A DNA stretch of 21,436 nt, taken from the NCBI GenBank assembly GCA_031374125.1, contig JANMFM010000059.1:1-21436 (forward strand). The letters run 5' to 3'. Below, piece after piece: positions 1-6,973 of this stretch. Each line of letters begins with the position of its first letter. The first letter of the stretch is position 1. The position numbers and the translations under genes were made by a program. The notes beneath the pieces are model-generated. The model saw only the letters and a program-made list of their open reading frames with translations. It was not told the DNA's origin and searched no databases. Origin of the DNA: JAEYZS01 sp031374125 (GTDB lineage: Bacteria; Bdellovibrionota; Bdellovibrionia; Bdellovibrionales; JAEYZS01).

Positions 1-648
1 CTGATGAGTGACACCAGCTCCCGAGAAGTTTGTCGGCCCAGAGTACCAAGAAAGTTTATTGGAATTATTGGCAAAGGTAGAAATCTCTTTTGGCCATCCC
101 CCAATAAAAAATGCCAAATCAATCACATGAGAAGAGTTTGCAGTGAGCCAATTCTCAAAAACCAGCTTTGGTTTTTTGAGGTTTTCAATAGTATGGCCCC
201 ATTCGGTAAATTCAAAATTAAATGATTTAATTCCACCATCTTGCTTGATGAGCTCTTCGGCTTTTAAAACGCTAGAGTAAAATCTGCGATTATAAGCGAG
301 GAAAATATTTGTTTTAGAATCAATGCTTCCGGCCAATTCAGAGATTTCTTGTTGATCTAATCCGCCTGGTTTTTCTGTGAGGATATTTTTAACCCCATAT
401 TTCTCTAAGAGTTTTGCGCAAGAGTAGAGTTGTTCCACGCCCACAGAGATAATGGCATGAGTGCAGTGAGCTGGTTTTGTACTTAAGAAACTTTCGAGTC
501 CACCAGTGTGAACGGGGATTTCAAATTCATCTTGAATTTTTTTAGCTGAGTCCGCTCCGCGACCAATCACGATAAAGTCTTTTTTAAGTCCTTTTAAAAC
601 TTTGATGTAATCTTTTGACATGGGTCCTGAGCCGATAAGCCAAATCAT
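1..648 (-). CDS. Gfo/Idh/MocA-family oxidoreductase, C-terminus cut off by window start
   Basis: The reading frame is open from ATG at 648 to the window edge: 216 codons, no stop. It starts with a Rossmann-type nucleotide-binding strand (GSGPMS, residues 6-11). It then shows the family motif EKPGG at 92-96, an NRRFY strand at 120-124 and a candidate catalytic His in HVIDL at 174-178. Family members are NAD(P)-dependent oxidoreductases acting on sugars or nucleotide sugars; complete ones are usually 300-400 residues, so about a third is missing. The start is supported by AAGGA eight bases upstream, and the gene begins 8 bases after the preceding oxidoreductase ends, so the two are in one operon with the CMP-sugar synthetase. 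Position after a CMP-synthetase suggests an oxidation or reduction step on a nonulosonate or its precursor, but the substrate is not readable from the sequence. Confidence 0.85.
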   Translation of the reverse strand, partial: MIWLIGSGPMSKDYIKVLKGLKKDFIVIGRGADSAKKIQDEFEIPVHTGGLESFLSTKPAHCTHAIISVGVEQLYSCAKLLEKYGVKNILTEKPGGLDQQEISELAGSIDSKTNIFLAYNRRFYSSVLKAEELIKQDGGIKSFNFEFTEWGHTIENLKKPKLVFENWLTANSSHVIDLAFFIGGWPKEISTFANNSNKLSWYSGPTNFSGAGVTHQ

Positions 649-656
649 AATTGTCC

Positions 657-1607
657 TTACGTTATTGGAAGTGTCGTTTTATTAGAGTTTGTCACTTCTT
701 GGTAATGCTTTAAAAGGTTTTGAATGAGAGCCGTGTGAGCCATTTGTGATTCTTGATAAGTAGGGAGATCAGATTTGCCAGAGGATAAAAATTTTTCTAC
801 AAAAACAGCTGTCAATTCACTCTGATATTGTGAACGAATTGGAATGTCTTTTTGATTGAGAGTTGAAGTTCCTTTGAGTTCTTGAGAGATATAATCAAGA
901 TTTGAGCCTTGGATTTGGAGCTGCCACTCGATAGGTTCTTCAAGGCAAGTGAGTTCAAGCTCGCTTCCTTTATCAAATTCTACCATGATACTTCCAAAGA
1001 ATTCGATATAACCTTCGCGCTTGGTCGGATAAACTTTCTTTTGAAGTTTTTCCGTTCGAACGTTGATGGGTTTTTCATTCGTTAAATACTGAATGAGATC
1101 GATATAATGAACAGAATTACAGCAAAGTCCCCAGTTGGTTCCTTGGAATTTTGCTTTTACTTTTCCATGCACTGAAGATTTGAGATCTTGGTAGAATGGA
1201 TACATCCTGCGAGGGCAATTGACCCAAGTTTTTGACTCATCAATATAATTTTTAGCTTCAATGTAATCTGAAAGATTTTGAAATAAAACTTTTTCCAAAA
1301 CTAAAAAATCAGAGAGAATTTCAAGTTGTTTCATCGTTTTTAAAATTTCTAAACGACTTTGAGACGTGGAAGCATTTATAGCTACATCAAAATGTGTATT
1401 TTTAATTTCCTCAAGCGAAGTATGAGCAGATAATTTTTGTTTGAATTTCTCAGAAGTCTTAAAGAGACCTTGTGCTTTAGTGAGAGATTCTTGAAATGGA
1501 TCAACTATGTGAATATCTAAATCTCTTTGAACTAGAGAGAGGGATTGCAAGTGTCTTGAGCCCAGTTGGCCACAACCAACAATTAAAATTTTTGCAGCAT
1601 TACCCAT
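657..1607 (-). CDS. Gfo/Idh/MocA-family oxidoreductase, second of a tandem pair
   Basis: This 316-residue protein has a clear dinucleotide-binding motif GCGQLGSRH at residues 11-19. The usual EKP catalytic-lysine motif reads EKVLFQ at 105-110: the lysine is kept but the proline is lost. NCPRRMYP at 130-137 takes the place of the usual Y-N-x-R strand. CNSVHYIDL at 163-171 supplies the probable catalytic histidine region. Family knowledge points to NAD(P)-linked redox chemistry on a sugar ring. The start overlaps the end of the CMP-sugar synthetase by 8 bases and a second family member follows 8 bases later, so the three are translationally linked. It is divergent from both other Gfo/Idh proteins here, so recent duplication is unlikely. 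A role in making or epimerising a CMP-linked nonulosonate is inference. Confidence 0.88.
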   Translation of the reverse strand: MGNAAKILIVGCGQLGSRHLQSLSLVQRDLDIHIVDPFQESLTKAQGLFKTSEKFKQKLSAHTSLEEIKNTHFDVAINASTSQSRLEILKTMKQLEILSDFLVLEKVLFQNLSDYIEAKNYIDESKTWVNCPRRMYPFYQDLKSSVHGKVKAKFQGTNWGLCCNSVHYIDLIQYLTNEKPINVRTEKLQKKVYPTKREGYIEFFGSIMVEFDKGSELELTCLEEPIEWQLQIQGSNLDYISQELKGTSTLNQKDIPIRSQYQSELTAVFVEKFLSSGKSDLPTYQESQMAHTALIQNLLKHYQEVTNSNKTTLPIT

Positions 1608-2304
1608 GATTGCTTCTTTCTTTGAGCAGCATTTCTACGATTTTAAAATCTAAGGGGCTATCGATATCAAAAGATCTTTCCTCTGGCATCTCATAAAGTA
1701 GGGTTTTTGGCAGTATGACAGAATCTTCATTGAGAAGGACTTCGCGTCTCCAAATATAAATTGATGCATTCATGTCAAAGCAACGAGGAGCATCTTGTCT
1801 ACGGCGAACGGGAGGATTTGTGGTTTTACTGAGTCTTACAAACCCATTGGCGTCTTGTTCTACTAAGTTAAAATAAGGGGAGCGGCGAGCGGGCATACCA
1901 GTAATAACATTTCCGCACTCTGGATTTTGTTCTAAAAGGCGGAGGCAAGATTTGATATCATCTATCGTTCTTAAGGGCGAAGTAGCATCTAAGTCCACGG
2001 CGATTTGAGCTTTAGCTCCAAAATGCTTCTCAATTTCGATAAGGCAGTGGCGGATAGCTGGTATTTTTGCGGCTTCGTCTGTTGCAAGTTCTGAGGGACG
2101 TTCAACGCACAAAATCCCAGGGACAGACTTGGCTAGATTTAGAATTTCAGGGGAATCACTACTAACTGCAATGGCATCGAATAATTTTGACTCTAGGGCC
2201 TGATGGAGTGTGTGCAGGAGAAGAGGTTTGCCCGCGATAGGTCGTATATTTTTTTGAGGAATTCCCTTCGAGCCGCCTCGAACACAGATACTACATGTTT
2301 TCAC
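1600..2304 (-). CDS. CMP-nonulosonate (acylneuraminate-type) cytidylyltransferase
   Basis: The protein has 234 residues, normal for single-domain CMP-sialate/CMP-legionaminate synthetases (NeuA/LegF/PseF class). These couple CTP to the anomeric carbon of a 2-keto sugar acid and release pyrophosphate. The CTP loop reads VRGGSKGIPQKN near residue 8, where the family normally has PARGGSKG. DATSPLR replaces the more usual QPTSPLR, MNASIYIW matches the N-G-x-I-Y-x region, and FDIDSPLDF near the C-terminus is the typical metal-binding tail. The start is GTG at 2304, chosen because GGAGAG sits about 7 bases upstream. It heads an operon with two Gfo/Idh oxidoreductases. A second, more canonical cytidylyltransferase lies at 12393-13097, so this one probably serves another sugar. 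The exact substrate cannot be called. Confidence 0.88.
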   Translation of the reverse strand: MKTCSICVRGGSKGIPQKNIRPIAGKPLLLHTLHQALESKLFDAIAVSSDSPEILNLAKSVPGILCVERPSELATDEAAKIPAIRHCLIEIEKHFGAKAQIAVDLDATSPLRTIDDIKSCLRLLEQNPECGNVITGMPARRSPYFNLVEQDANGFVRLSKTTNPPVRRRQDAPRCFDMNASIYIWRREVLLNEDSVILPKTLLYEMPEERSFDIDSPLDFKIVEMLLKERSNHG

Positions 2305-2345
2305 ATACTCTCCATTTACACTCAGAAGTATTTATACTAAAAAGG

Positions 2346-2351
2346 ATTATA
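2346..2351 (-). promoter_or_regulatory. Candidate -10 box for the leftward CMP-synthetase operon
   Basis: On the minus strand the hexamer reads TATAAT exactly, about 40 bases upstream of the GTG start at 2304. At 17-base spacing the -35 position reads ATACCA, a poor match (3 of 6), so a vegetative promoter is plausible but not secured. The 167-base divergent gap 2305-2471 must hold the promoters for both the leftward and the rightward operon. Confidence 0.4.
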
Positions 2352-2418
2352 TACAGCTGCATTTTACTTGGTATCTTAGTTTATTGTTCGGCGCATTATC
2401 GCTCTGAAATTAAACTTT

Positions 2419-2446
2419 TTTACAAGCGTTTGAGCTATGTTAATAA
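2419..2446 (+). promoter_or_regulatory. Weak candidate promoter for the rightward six-gene operon
   Basis: TTTACA (2419-2424) and TAATAA (2441-2446) are separated by 16 bases and lie just upstream of the first gene, whose ribosome site GGAGG begins about 2459. Both hexamers are imperfect. In AT-rich DNA such matches arise by chance, so this is only the best-looking candidate. Confidence 0.25.
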
Positions 2447-2471
2447 CTAGGCATTCTTCGGAGGAATTTTT

Positions 2472-3398
2472 GTGAAAACAGCTCACGGAATTATGTTCCA
2501 TCATTTCCATGGAAAAGGACATTTTATGTCTCCTGGAAGTCTTTCTTCTGAGCAAATGGATGCGCTGTTGGATGCCTACGCTAAAGATTATGATTTAATA
2601 TCAGCTCAAGAGTGGTTTGAAAAAGCAGTCTCTAATAAATTATCATCTAAAGACGTCTGTGTAACTTTTGATGATGCGCTTTTATCTCAATATGAAATTG
2701 CAGCGCCCGTTTTAGAATCTAGAAAATTAACCGCATTTTGGTTTGTTTATACTTCGGTAGTCGAGGGCGGCATTGAGCCTTTAGAAATTCATCGCAAATT
2801 TAGAGCGACTTCATTTCAAAATATAAATCAATTTTATTCTGATTTTTTTAATCACGTAGAAACATCTCAATACTCAGAACAAGTTCAAAAAGCTCTTCTG
2901 AAATTTGATCCATCAACTTATTTAAACCAATTTCCATTTTACTCTATGGAAGATAGAAAGTTCCGCTTTATTCGAGATATTGGGTTAGAGCATCAAGAGT
3001 ATAGCGACATTATGGATTTGATGATTAGAGATAAAGGTCTTACACATCAAGGATTAGCAAAAGATCTGTGGTTAAAAGAAAATCATATAAAAAATCTTTT
3101 TAAACAAGGCCACGTTTTTGGATTGCACTCTCACTCCCATCCATTGAATCTTAAAGATTTAAGTTTTGATGAGCAAAAAAAAGAATACATTCAAAATATG
3201 TCATCTCTTAAATCTATCACGGGAAATAAAATAGAGGTGATGTCTCATCCTAGCAATTCCTACAATTACTCAACTTTAGATATTTTAAAAGATCTCGGAG
3301 TAAAGATTGGTTTTTGCTCAAATACTAAAGGTGTTCAGACAAATGCCTTCGAATTCCCAAGAGAAGATCATAGCAACATTGTGAAAGAATACTTATGA
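2472..3398 (+). CDS. NodB-type polysaccharide/sugar deacetylase (or deformylase)
   Basis: This 308-residue protein carries the two core motifs of the NodB (carbohydrate esterase 4) fold: TFDDAL at residues 65-70, with the paired Asp, and HSHSHP at 219-224, with the H-x3-H metal ligands. These enzymes remove N-acetyl or, in the ArnD branch, N-formyl groups from amino sugars using a divalent metal. A helical insert of about 110 residues between the motifs is unusual and could shape the substrate pocket. There is no signal peptide or membrane segment, so it should act in the cytoplasm on a soluble or nucleotide-linked sugar. The start is GTG at 2472, with GGAGG seven to eight bases upstream. Its stop overlaps the start of a formyltransferase-like gene (ATGA), linking removal of an acyl group to addition of another. 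The substrate is inferred only from context. Confidence 0.8.
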   Translation: MKTAHGIMFHHFHGKGHFMSPGSLSSEQMDALLDAYAKDYDLISAQEWFEKAVSNKLSSKDVCVTFDDALLSQYEIAAPVLESRKLTAFWFVYTSVVEGGIEPLEIHRKFRATSFQNINQFYSDFFNHVETSQYSEQVQKALLKFDPSTYLNQFPFYSMEDRKFRFIRDIGLEHQEYSDIMDLMIRDKGLTHQGLAKDLWLKENHIKNLFKQGHVFGLHSHSHPLNLKDLSFDEQKKEYIQNMSSLKSITGNKIEVMSHPSNSYNYSTLDILKDLGVKIGFCSNTKGVQTNAFEFPREDHSNIVKEYL

Positions 3399-4198
3399 AG
3401 ATAACGTTATTTACGAGTAACCAAGTAAGACACATTGCTTTGATTGAGAGTTTATCTCAAATTGCAAAAGAATTATTTGTTGTACAAGAGTGCACAACGA
3501 TCTTTCCTGGCGAAGTGGATGATTTTTTTAAAAAGTCAGAGGTTATGCAAACTTATTTTTCACACGTCATTCGTGCGGAAAGAAGAGTATTTGGTCAGCC
3601 AAGATTTTTACCTGCGAATGTCAAAAGCGTGTCGGTCAAGCTTGGCGATTTAACAAAGTTAAGCATGGAGCTTTTAAAGCCTGCTTTGCAAAGTGATCTC
3701 TATGTGGTTTTTGGAAGTAGTTATATTAAAGATCCATTGATTGATTTTTTAGTAGAAAAGAAATCTGTGAATATTCATATGGGAATTTCACCTTACTATA
3801 GAGGAAGCAGCTGTAATTTTTGGGCTCTTTATGACCAAAAGCCTGATCTTGTAGGAGCAACAATTCATTTGCTTTCTCGGGGATTAGATTCTGGGGAGAT
3901 ATTGTTCCATGCTGTACCACCGGCTCAGAAGGTTGATCCATTTGAATTGGGAATGTTGTCGGTTAAAGCTGCTCATCAAGGATTGGTTGAGAAAATTTCA
4001 TCGGGTGAGATTTTAGATTTAAAGCCCATGATTCAAGATAAATCTCAAGAAATTAGGTACACAAGAAATCGTGATTTTACAGATGAAGTTGCTTCTAATT
4101 ATTTAAAAGAATCTCTCTCTCAAGATGAGATTTTTAAATCTATGAAGAGTAGGGACAGAAAAAAATTTATTAATCTCTTTGAAGGCGGAACTCTATGA
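3395..4198 (+). CDS. Formyltransferase-fold protein, probable sugar N-formyltransferase
   Basis: The 267-residue protein shows the signature of the folate-dependent formyltransferase domain: NIHMGISPYYRG at 126-137 and GATIHLL..GLDSGEIL at 154-170. The catalytic triad Asn-His-Asp known from methionyl-tRNA and GAR formyltransferases maps to Asn126, His128 and Asp165, all present. The family moves a formyl group from 10-formyl-tetrahydrofolate to an amine. In surface-sugar loci the acceptor is an amino sugar such as a 4-amino-4,6-dideoxy nucleotide sugar. The first 100 residues diverge from methionyl-tRNA formyltransferase and the C-terminal tRNA-binding domain is absent, arguing against the housekeeping enzyme. 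It overlaps the deacetylase before it and the acyltransferase after it by 4 bases each. An N-formyl substituent on the nonulosonate made downstream is the simplest inference. Confidence 0.82.
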   Translation: MKITLFTSNQVRHIALIESLSQIAKELFVVQECTTIFPGEVDDFFKKSEVMQTYFSHVIRAERRVFGQPRFLPANVKSVSVKLGDLTKLSMELLKPALQSDLYVVFGSSYIKDPLIDFLVEKKSVNIHMGISPYYRGSSCNFWALYDQKPDLVGATIHLLSRGLDSGEILFHAVPPAQKVDPFELGMLSVKAAHQGLVEKISSGEILDLKPMIQDKSQEIRYTRNRDFTDEVASNYLKESLSQDEIFKSMKSRDRKKFINLFEGGTL

Positions 4199-4818
4199 CG
4201 AAAAAACCTCTAGTATTAATTGGCGGCGGCGGTCACTGCGTTTCTTGCGTCGATGTCATTGAACAAATTGGTGAGTATGAAATTGTGGGTATTGTGGATA
4301 CTCCTGATAAAGTAGGGACAAAGCTTTTGGGTTATTCTTATATTGGTACTGATGCAGACTTAAAATCTTTAGTTCAAAAGTACAAAAATGCATTTGTGAC
4401 CGTGGGACAGTTGCGCACGAACACCGCGAGAAAATCTTTAATTCAAAAGTTATTAGAATGTGATGCCCACATTCCAACCCTGATTTCTCCAAGAGCTTAT
4501 GTTTCGCCGACGGCTACTATTGGACGTGGTAGTTTGGTCATGCACGATACTTTGGTAAATGCGCAAGCTAAAATCGGAGATTATTGCATTCTCAATACAA
4601 AAAGTTTAGTAGAGCATGATTGCGAAGTTGGAAATTACTCTCATATCGCCACTGGCGCTATCTTAAATGGAGCTGTTCAAGTTGGATCTGATTGTTTTGT
4701 TGGAAGTCATGCGACTGTTATTCAATCTGTAAAAATTGGCTCTCAAGTTGTTATTGGGGCTGGAGTAACAATAAAGAAAAATTTATCAGACAACAAATTA
4801 GTAAAGGACAATCCATGA
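4195..4818 (+). CDS. PglD/NeuD-family hexapeptide sugar acyltransferase
   Basis: This 207-residue protein has the two-part build of PglD/NeuD/LegH enzymes. An N-terminal Rossmann-like domain opens with LIGGGGHC (residues 8-15). The C-terminal left-handed beta-helix has repeated I/V-G turns from about residue 100. The catalytic His of PglD-type enzymes sits in an E-H-D-C context, seen here as VEHDC at 139-143 (His141). These enzymes acetylate the 4-amino group of UDP- or GDP-linked 4-amino-4,6-dideoxy-GlcNAc, the step after LegC, or O-acetylate sialic acid (NeuD). Position directly before the synthase and epimerase favours the N-acetyltransferase role (LegH-like). Both ends overlap neighbours by 4 bases. 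I leave the symbol blank because NeuD and LegH cannot be separated by eye. Confidence 0.88.
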   Translation: MTKKPLVLIGGGGHCVSCVDVIEQIGEYEIVGIVDTPDKVGTKLLGYSYIGTDADLKSLVQKYKNAFVTVGQLRTNTARKSLIQKLLECDAHIPTLISPRAYVSPTATIGRGSLVMHDTLVNAQAKIGDYCILNTKSLVEHDCEVGNYSHIATGAILNGAVQVGSDCFVGSHATVIQSVKIGSQVVIGAGVTIKKNLSDNKLVKDNP

Positions 4819-5825
4819 GTTCTCAAAACGTCCTTGTTATTGCAGAAGCTGGCGTAAATCATAACGGTGATTTTGATTTAGCATGTAAGATGATTCAAGT
4901 TGCAGCAAAGGCTGGAGCTGATTTTATTAAGTTCCAGACCTTTAAAACAGAATTATTAGTTTCCGCTCAAGCAAAAAAAGCCGCTTACCAAAAAGAAGCG
5001 CTCCCGGAAGATGAATCACAATTTCAAATGCTCAAAAAACTTGAATTGAGTTACGAGCAGTTTGGGAAATTGAAAGAAGAATGCTCAAAAAATAAAATTG
5101 CTTTTTTATCGACGGCATTTGACCTAGAATCCATTGATTTTTTAAATAAACTTGAAATTCCTTTTTTTAAAATTCCTTCTGGCGAAATTACAAATTACCC
5201 TTATTTAAATAAAATCGCTCAGCTTAAAAAACCGGTGATTATTTCTACTGGGATGGCAACTGTGGATGAAATTGAAGCTGCTGTTAAGCTCTTTTTGGAT
5301 GCAGGTCTTTCAAAAGACAAAATCACAGTTCTTCATTGTTCTACGGAATATCCAACTCCTTATGCTCATGTAAACTTAAATGCCATGAAGACTTTGGAGC
5401 AAAAATTAAATATAAAAATAGGCTATTCTGATCATACTTTGGGGATAGAGGTTTCTGTGGCTGCCGTTGCGATGGGCGCTAAAGTTATAGAAAAACATTT
5501 TACTCTCGATCAAAATATGACGGGGCCTGATCATAAAGCCAGTTTAAATCCAGTTCAGCTAGAAGAAATGGTGAAAGCTATACGTAACGTGGAAGTGTCT
5601 TTAGGGAGTACAGAAAAAAAGCCATCACCTGTGGAGATGGAGAATAGAGTCGCAGCAAGAAAGTCTATAGTTGCTGCTAAGTCAATTCGACCTGGAGATG
5701 TTTTTACTGAGGAGAATTTGACAACTAAGAGACCTGGAAATGGTTTATCACCAATGAAGTGGAAGGAAGTTTTAGGAAAGAAGGCGACAAGGCAATTCAA
5801 TCCTGACGACTTAATCGAATTATGA
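4815..5825 (+). CDS. legI: N,N'-diacetyllegionaminate synthase (NeuB/LegI class)
   Basis: The enzyme condenses phosphoenolpyruvate with a mannose-configured N-acyl sugar to form the nine-carbon acid. It has 336 residues, normal for NeuB. EAGVNHNG (11-18), KIPSGEITNYPYL (119-131), STGM (144-147), HCSTEYPTP (174-182), SDHT (205-208), EKHFT (226-230) and DHKAS (239-243) trace the TIM barrel active site. Residues ~280-336 form the C-terminal antifreeze-like (SAF) domain with KRPGNG. The IPSGEITN form is that of LegI and E. coli-type NeuB, and differs from the GSGECNNYP form of the second synthase at 17027-18088. The start is ATG 4815, overlapping the upstream stop; an upstream in-frame ATG at 4692 would extend it by 41 residues unlike any NeuB and lies wholly inside the acyltransferase gene. 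Legionaminate rather than neuraminate specificity is supported by LegB/LegC/PtmE in the window. Confidence 0.92.
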   Translation: MSSQNVLVIAEAGVNHNGDFDLACKMIQVAAKAGADFIKFQTFKTELLVSAQAKKAAYQKEALPEDESQFQMLKKLELSYEQFGKLKEECSKNKIAFLSTAFDLESIDFLNKLEIPFFKIPSGEITNYPYLNKIAQLKKPVIISTGMATVDEIEAAVKLFLDAGLSKDKITVLHCSTEYPTPYAHVNLNAMKTLEQKLNIKIGYSDHTLGIEVSVAAVAMGAKVIEKHFTLDQNMTGPDHKASLNPVQLEEMVKAIRNVEVSLGSTEKKPSPVEMENRVAARKSIVAAKSIRPGDVFTEENLTTKRPGNGLSPMKWKEVLGKKATRQFNPDDLIEL

Positions 5826-6973
5826 GAAAAATTGGTGTTGTTACTACAACTCGAGCTGATTACGGTATTCTCTCTACGCTTTTGCAGAAGATAAAAGAGA
5901 GCCCTCGTTTGGAGCTTATCCTTTATGTGAGCGGGACACACTTAGAAGAAAAACATGGAAAGACAGTTTCTGAAATCGAAGCTGCGGGACACCCGTATCA
6001 TAAAATTCCATTGGGTATGGAAAGTGATAGTTCACAGGCATGGGCACGATCTTTATCACGAGCGCAAATTGGATTTGAGAAGGTTTTAAGAGAAACAAAG
6101 CCAGATATTTTGGTACAGCTTGGAGACCGTGTAGAGCAAATTCCAGTTGCTTTGAGTGCTGCGCTTTTAAAAATTCCTATTGCGCACATTCATGGTGGAG
6201 AAGTCACAGAAGGGGCCATTGATGAATCTATTCGTCATGCTCTAACAAAACTCTCTCATTTGCATTTTACGACTTGTGATGAGTATAAAGAACGCGTTAT
6301 CCAAATGGGTGAAAATGCAGATCACGTTTGGAATGTTGGAAGTTTAGCGGTTCAATCCTTAAAAACGTTAAAATTTTTATCAAAGGATGATTTAGAGAAA
6401 AAATTAAATATTAAATTTGGTTCAAAAAATCTTTTAGTCACTTTACACCCAGAAACTCTTCAAGATGAAAAATATCAAGAGAGTATGGCCAATAACCTTT
6501 TAAGTGCCCTTAAAAAAATTCCGCAAGATGTATTTTTACTGTTTACGGCAACAAATGCGGATGTCTCAGGGGAAAAAATAAATCAAAAAATCCAAGAGTT
6601 CGTTAAGTCACACAAAAACTCTTCTTTTGTGACAAGCTTGGGTGCTGTGAATTATTTTTCATGCTTAAAGTTTTTTGATGGAGTCTTAGGAAATTCTTCA
6701 AGTGGCATTATCGAAGCGCCAAGTTTTGGCCTCTCAACTATCAATATCGGAAAGCGCCAAGAAGGAAGAGTTAGAGCGGCAAGCGTGATTGATGCCTCAA
6801 ATAATGAGAGCGAAATCGTTTCTGCTTTAAATAAAATTTTTTTAGAAAAACCAAAATCCAGCACAAATCCATACGCAAAAGAAAACACAGTGGAAAAGAT
6901 GGTGGAGATTCTGGAAAAGATTGATCTTAAAGGGATTTTAGTTAAGAAGTTTTTTGATCAAGGAGAAAGATGA
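5822..6973 (+). CDS. legG: Hydrolysing UDP/GDP-sugar 2-epimerase (NeuC/LegG class)
   Basis: The 383-residue protein belongs to the hydrolysing 2-epimerases. These invert C2 of a nucleotide-linked N-acyl amino sugar and release the free mannose-type sugar for the synthase. Visible landmarks are TTTRADYGIL (8-17), VSGTHL (36-41), LGDRVEQ (100-106), HIHGGEVTEGAIDESIRHA (122-140), GNSSSGI (290-296) and INIGKRQEGR (307-316). The last two are the nucleotide-binding region of the glycogen-phosphorylase-like fold. TTTRADYGIL is the form found in LegG/NeuC proteins. The start overlaps the LegI stop (ATGA). A second family member lies at 15010-16197. Substrate inferred from the LegB/LegC/PtmE context: 2,4-diacetamido-2,4,6-trideoxyglucose linked to UDP or GDP. 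Confidence 0.9.
   Translation: MRKIGVVTTTRADYGILSTLLQKIKESPRLELILYVSGTHLEEKHGKTVSEIEAAGHPYHKIPLGMESDSSQAWARSLSRAQIGFEKVLRETKPDILVQLGDRVEQIPVALSAALLKIPIAHIHGGEVTEGAIDESIRHALTKLSHLHFTTCDEYKERVIQMGENADHVWNVGSLAVQSLKTLKFLSKDDLEKKLNIKFGSKNLLVTLHPETLQDEKYQESMANNLLSALKKIPQDVFLLFTATNADVSGEKINQKIQEFVKSHKNSSFVTSLGAVNYFSCLKFFDGVLGNSSSGIIEAPSFGLSTINIGKRQEGRVRAASVIDASNNESEIVSALNKIFLEKPKSSTNPYAKENTVEKMVEILEKIDLKGILVKKFFDQGER

Noticed and set aside
4..225. Plus-strand open frame of 73 codons at the left edge
   Set aside because: It lies antisense to the clear Gfo/Idh protein on the minus strand (1-648) and has no recognisable motif.
3395..4198. Housekeeping methionyl-tRNA formyltransferase
   Set aside because: The N-terminal region is divergent, the C-terminal tRNA-binding domain is absent, and it is embedded by overlaps in a sugar operon without a deformylase (def) neighbour.
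4692..4814. Upstream ATG that would extend the LegI synthase by 41 residues
   Set aside because: The extension lies inside the acyltransferase gene in another frame, has a Cys/Trp-rich composition unlike NeuB N-termini, and ATG 4815 has a good ribosome site and the ATGA overlap.
5555..5941. Minus-strand 128-codon frame
   Set aside because: Antisense to the LegI C-terminus and LegG start, which are well supported; no family motif visible.
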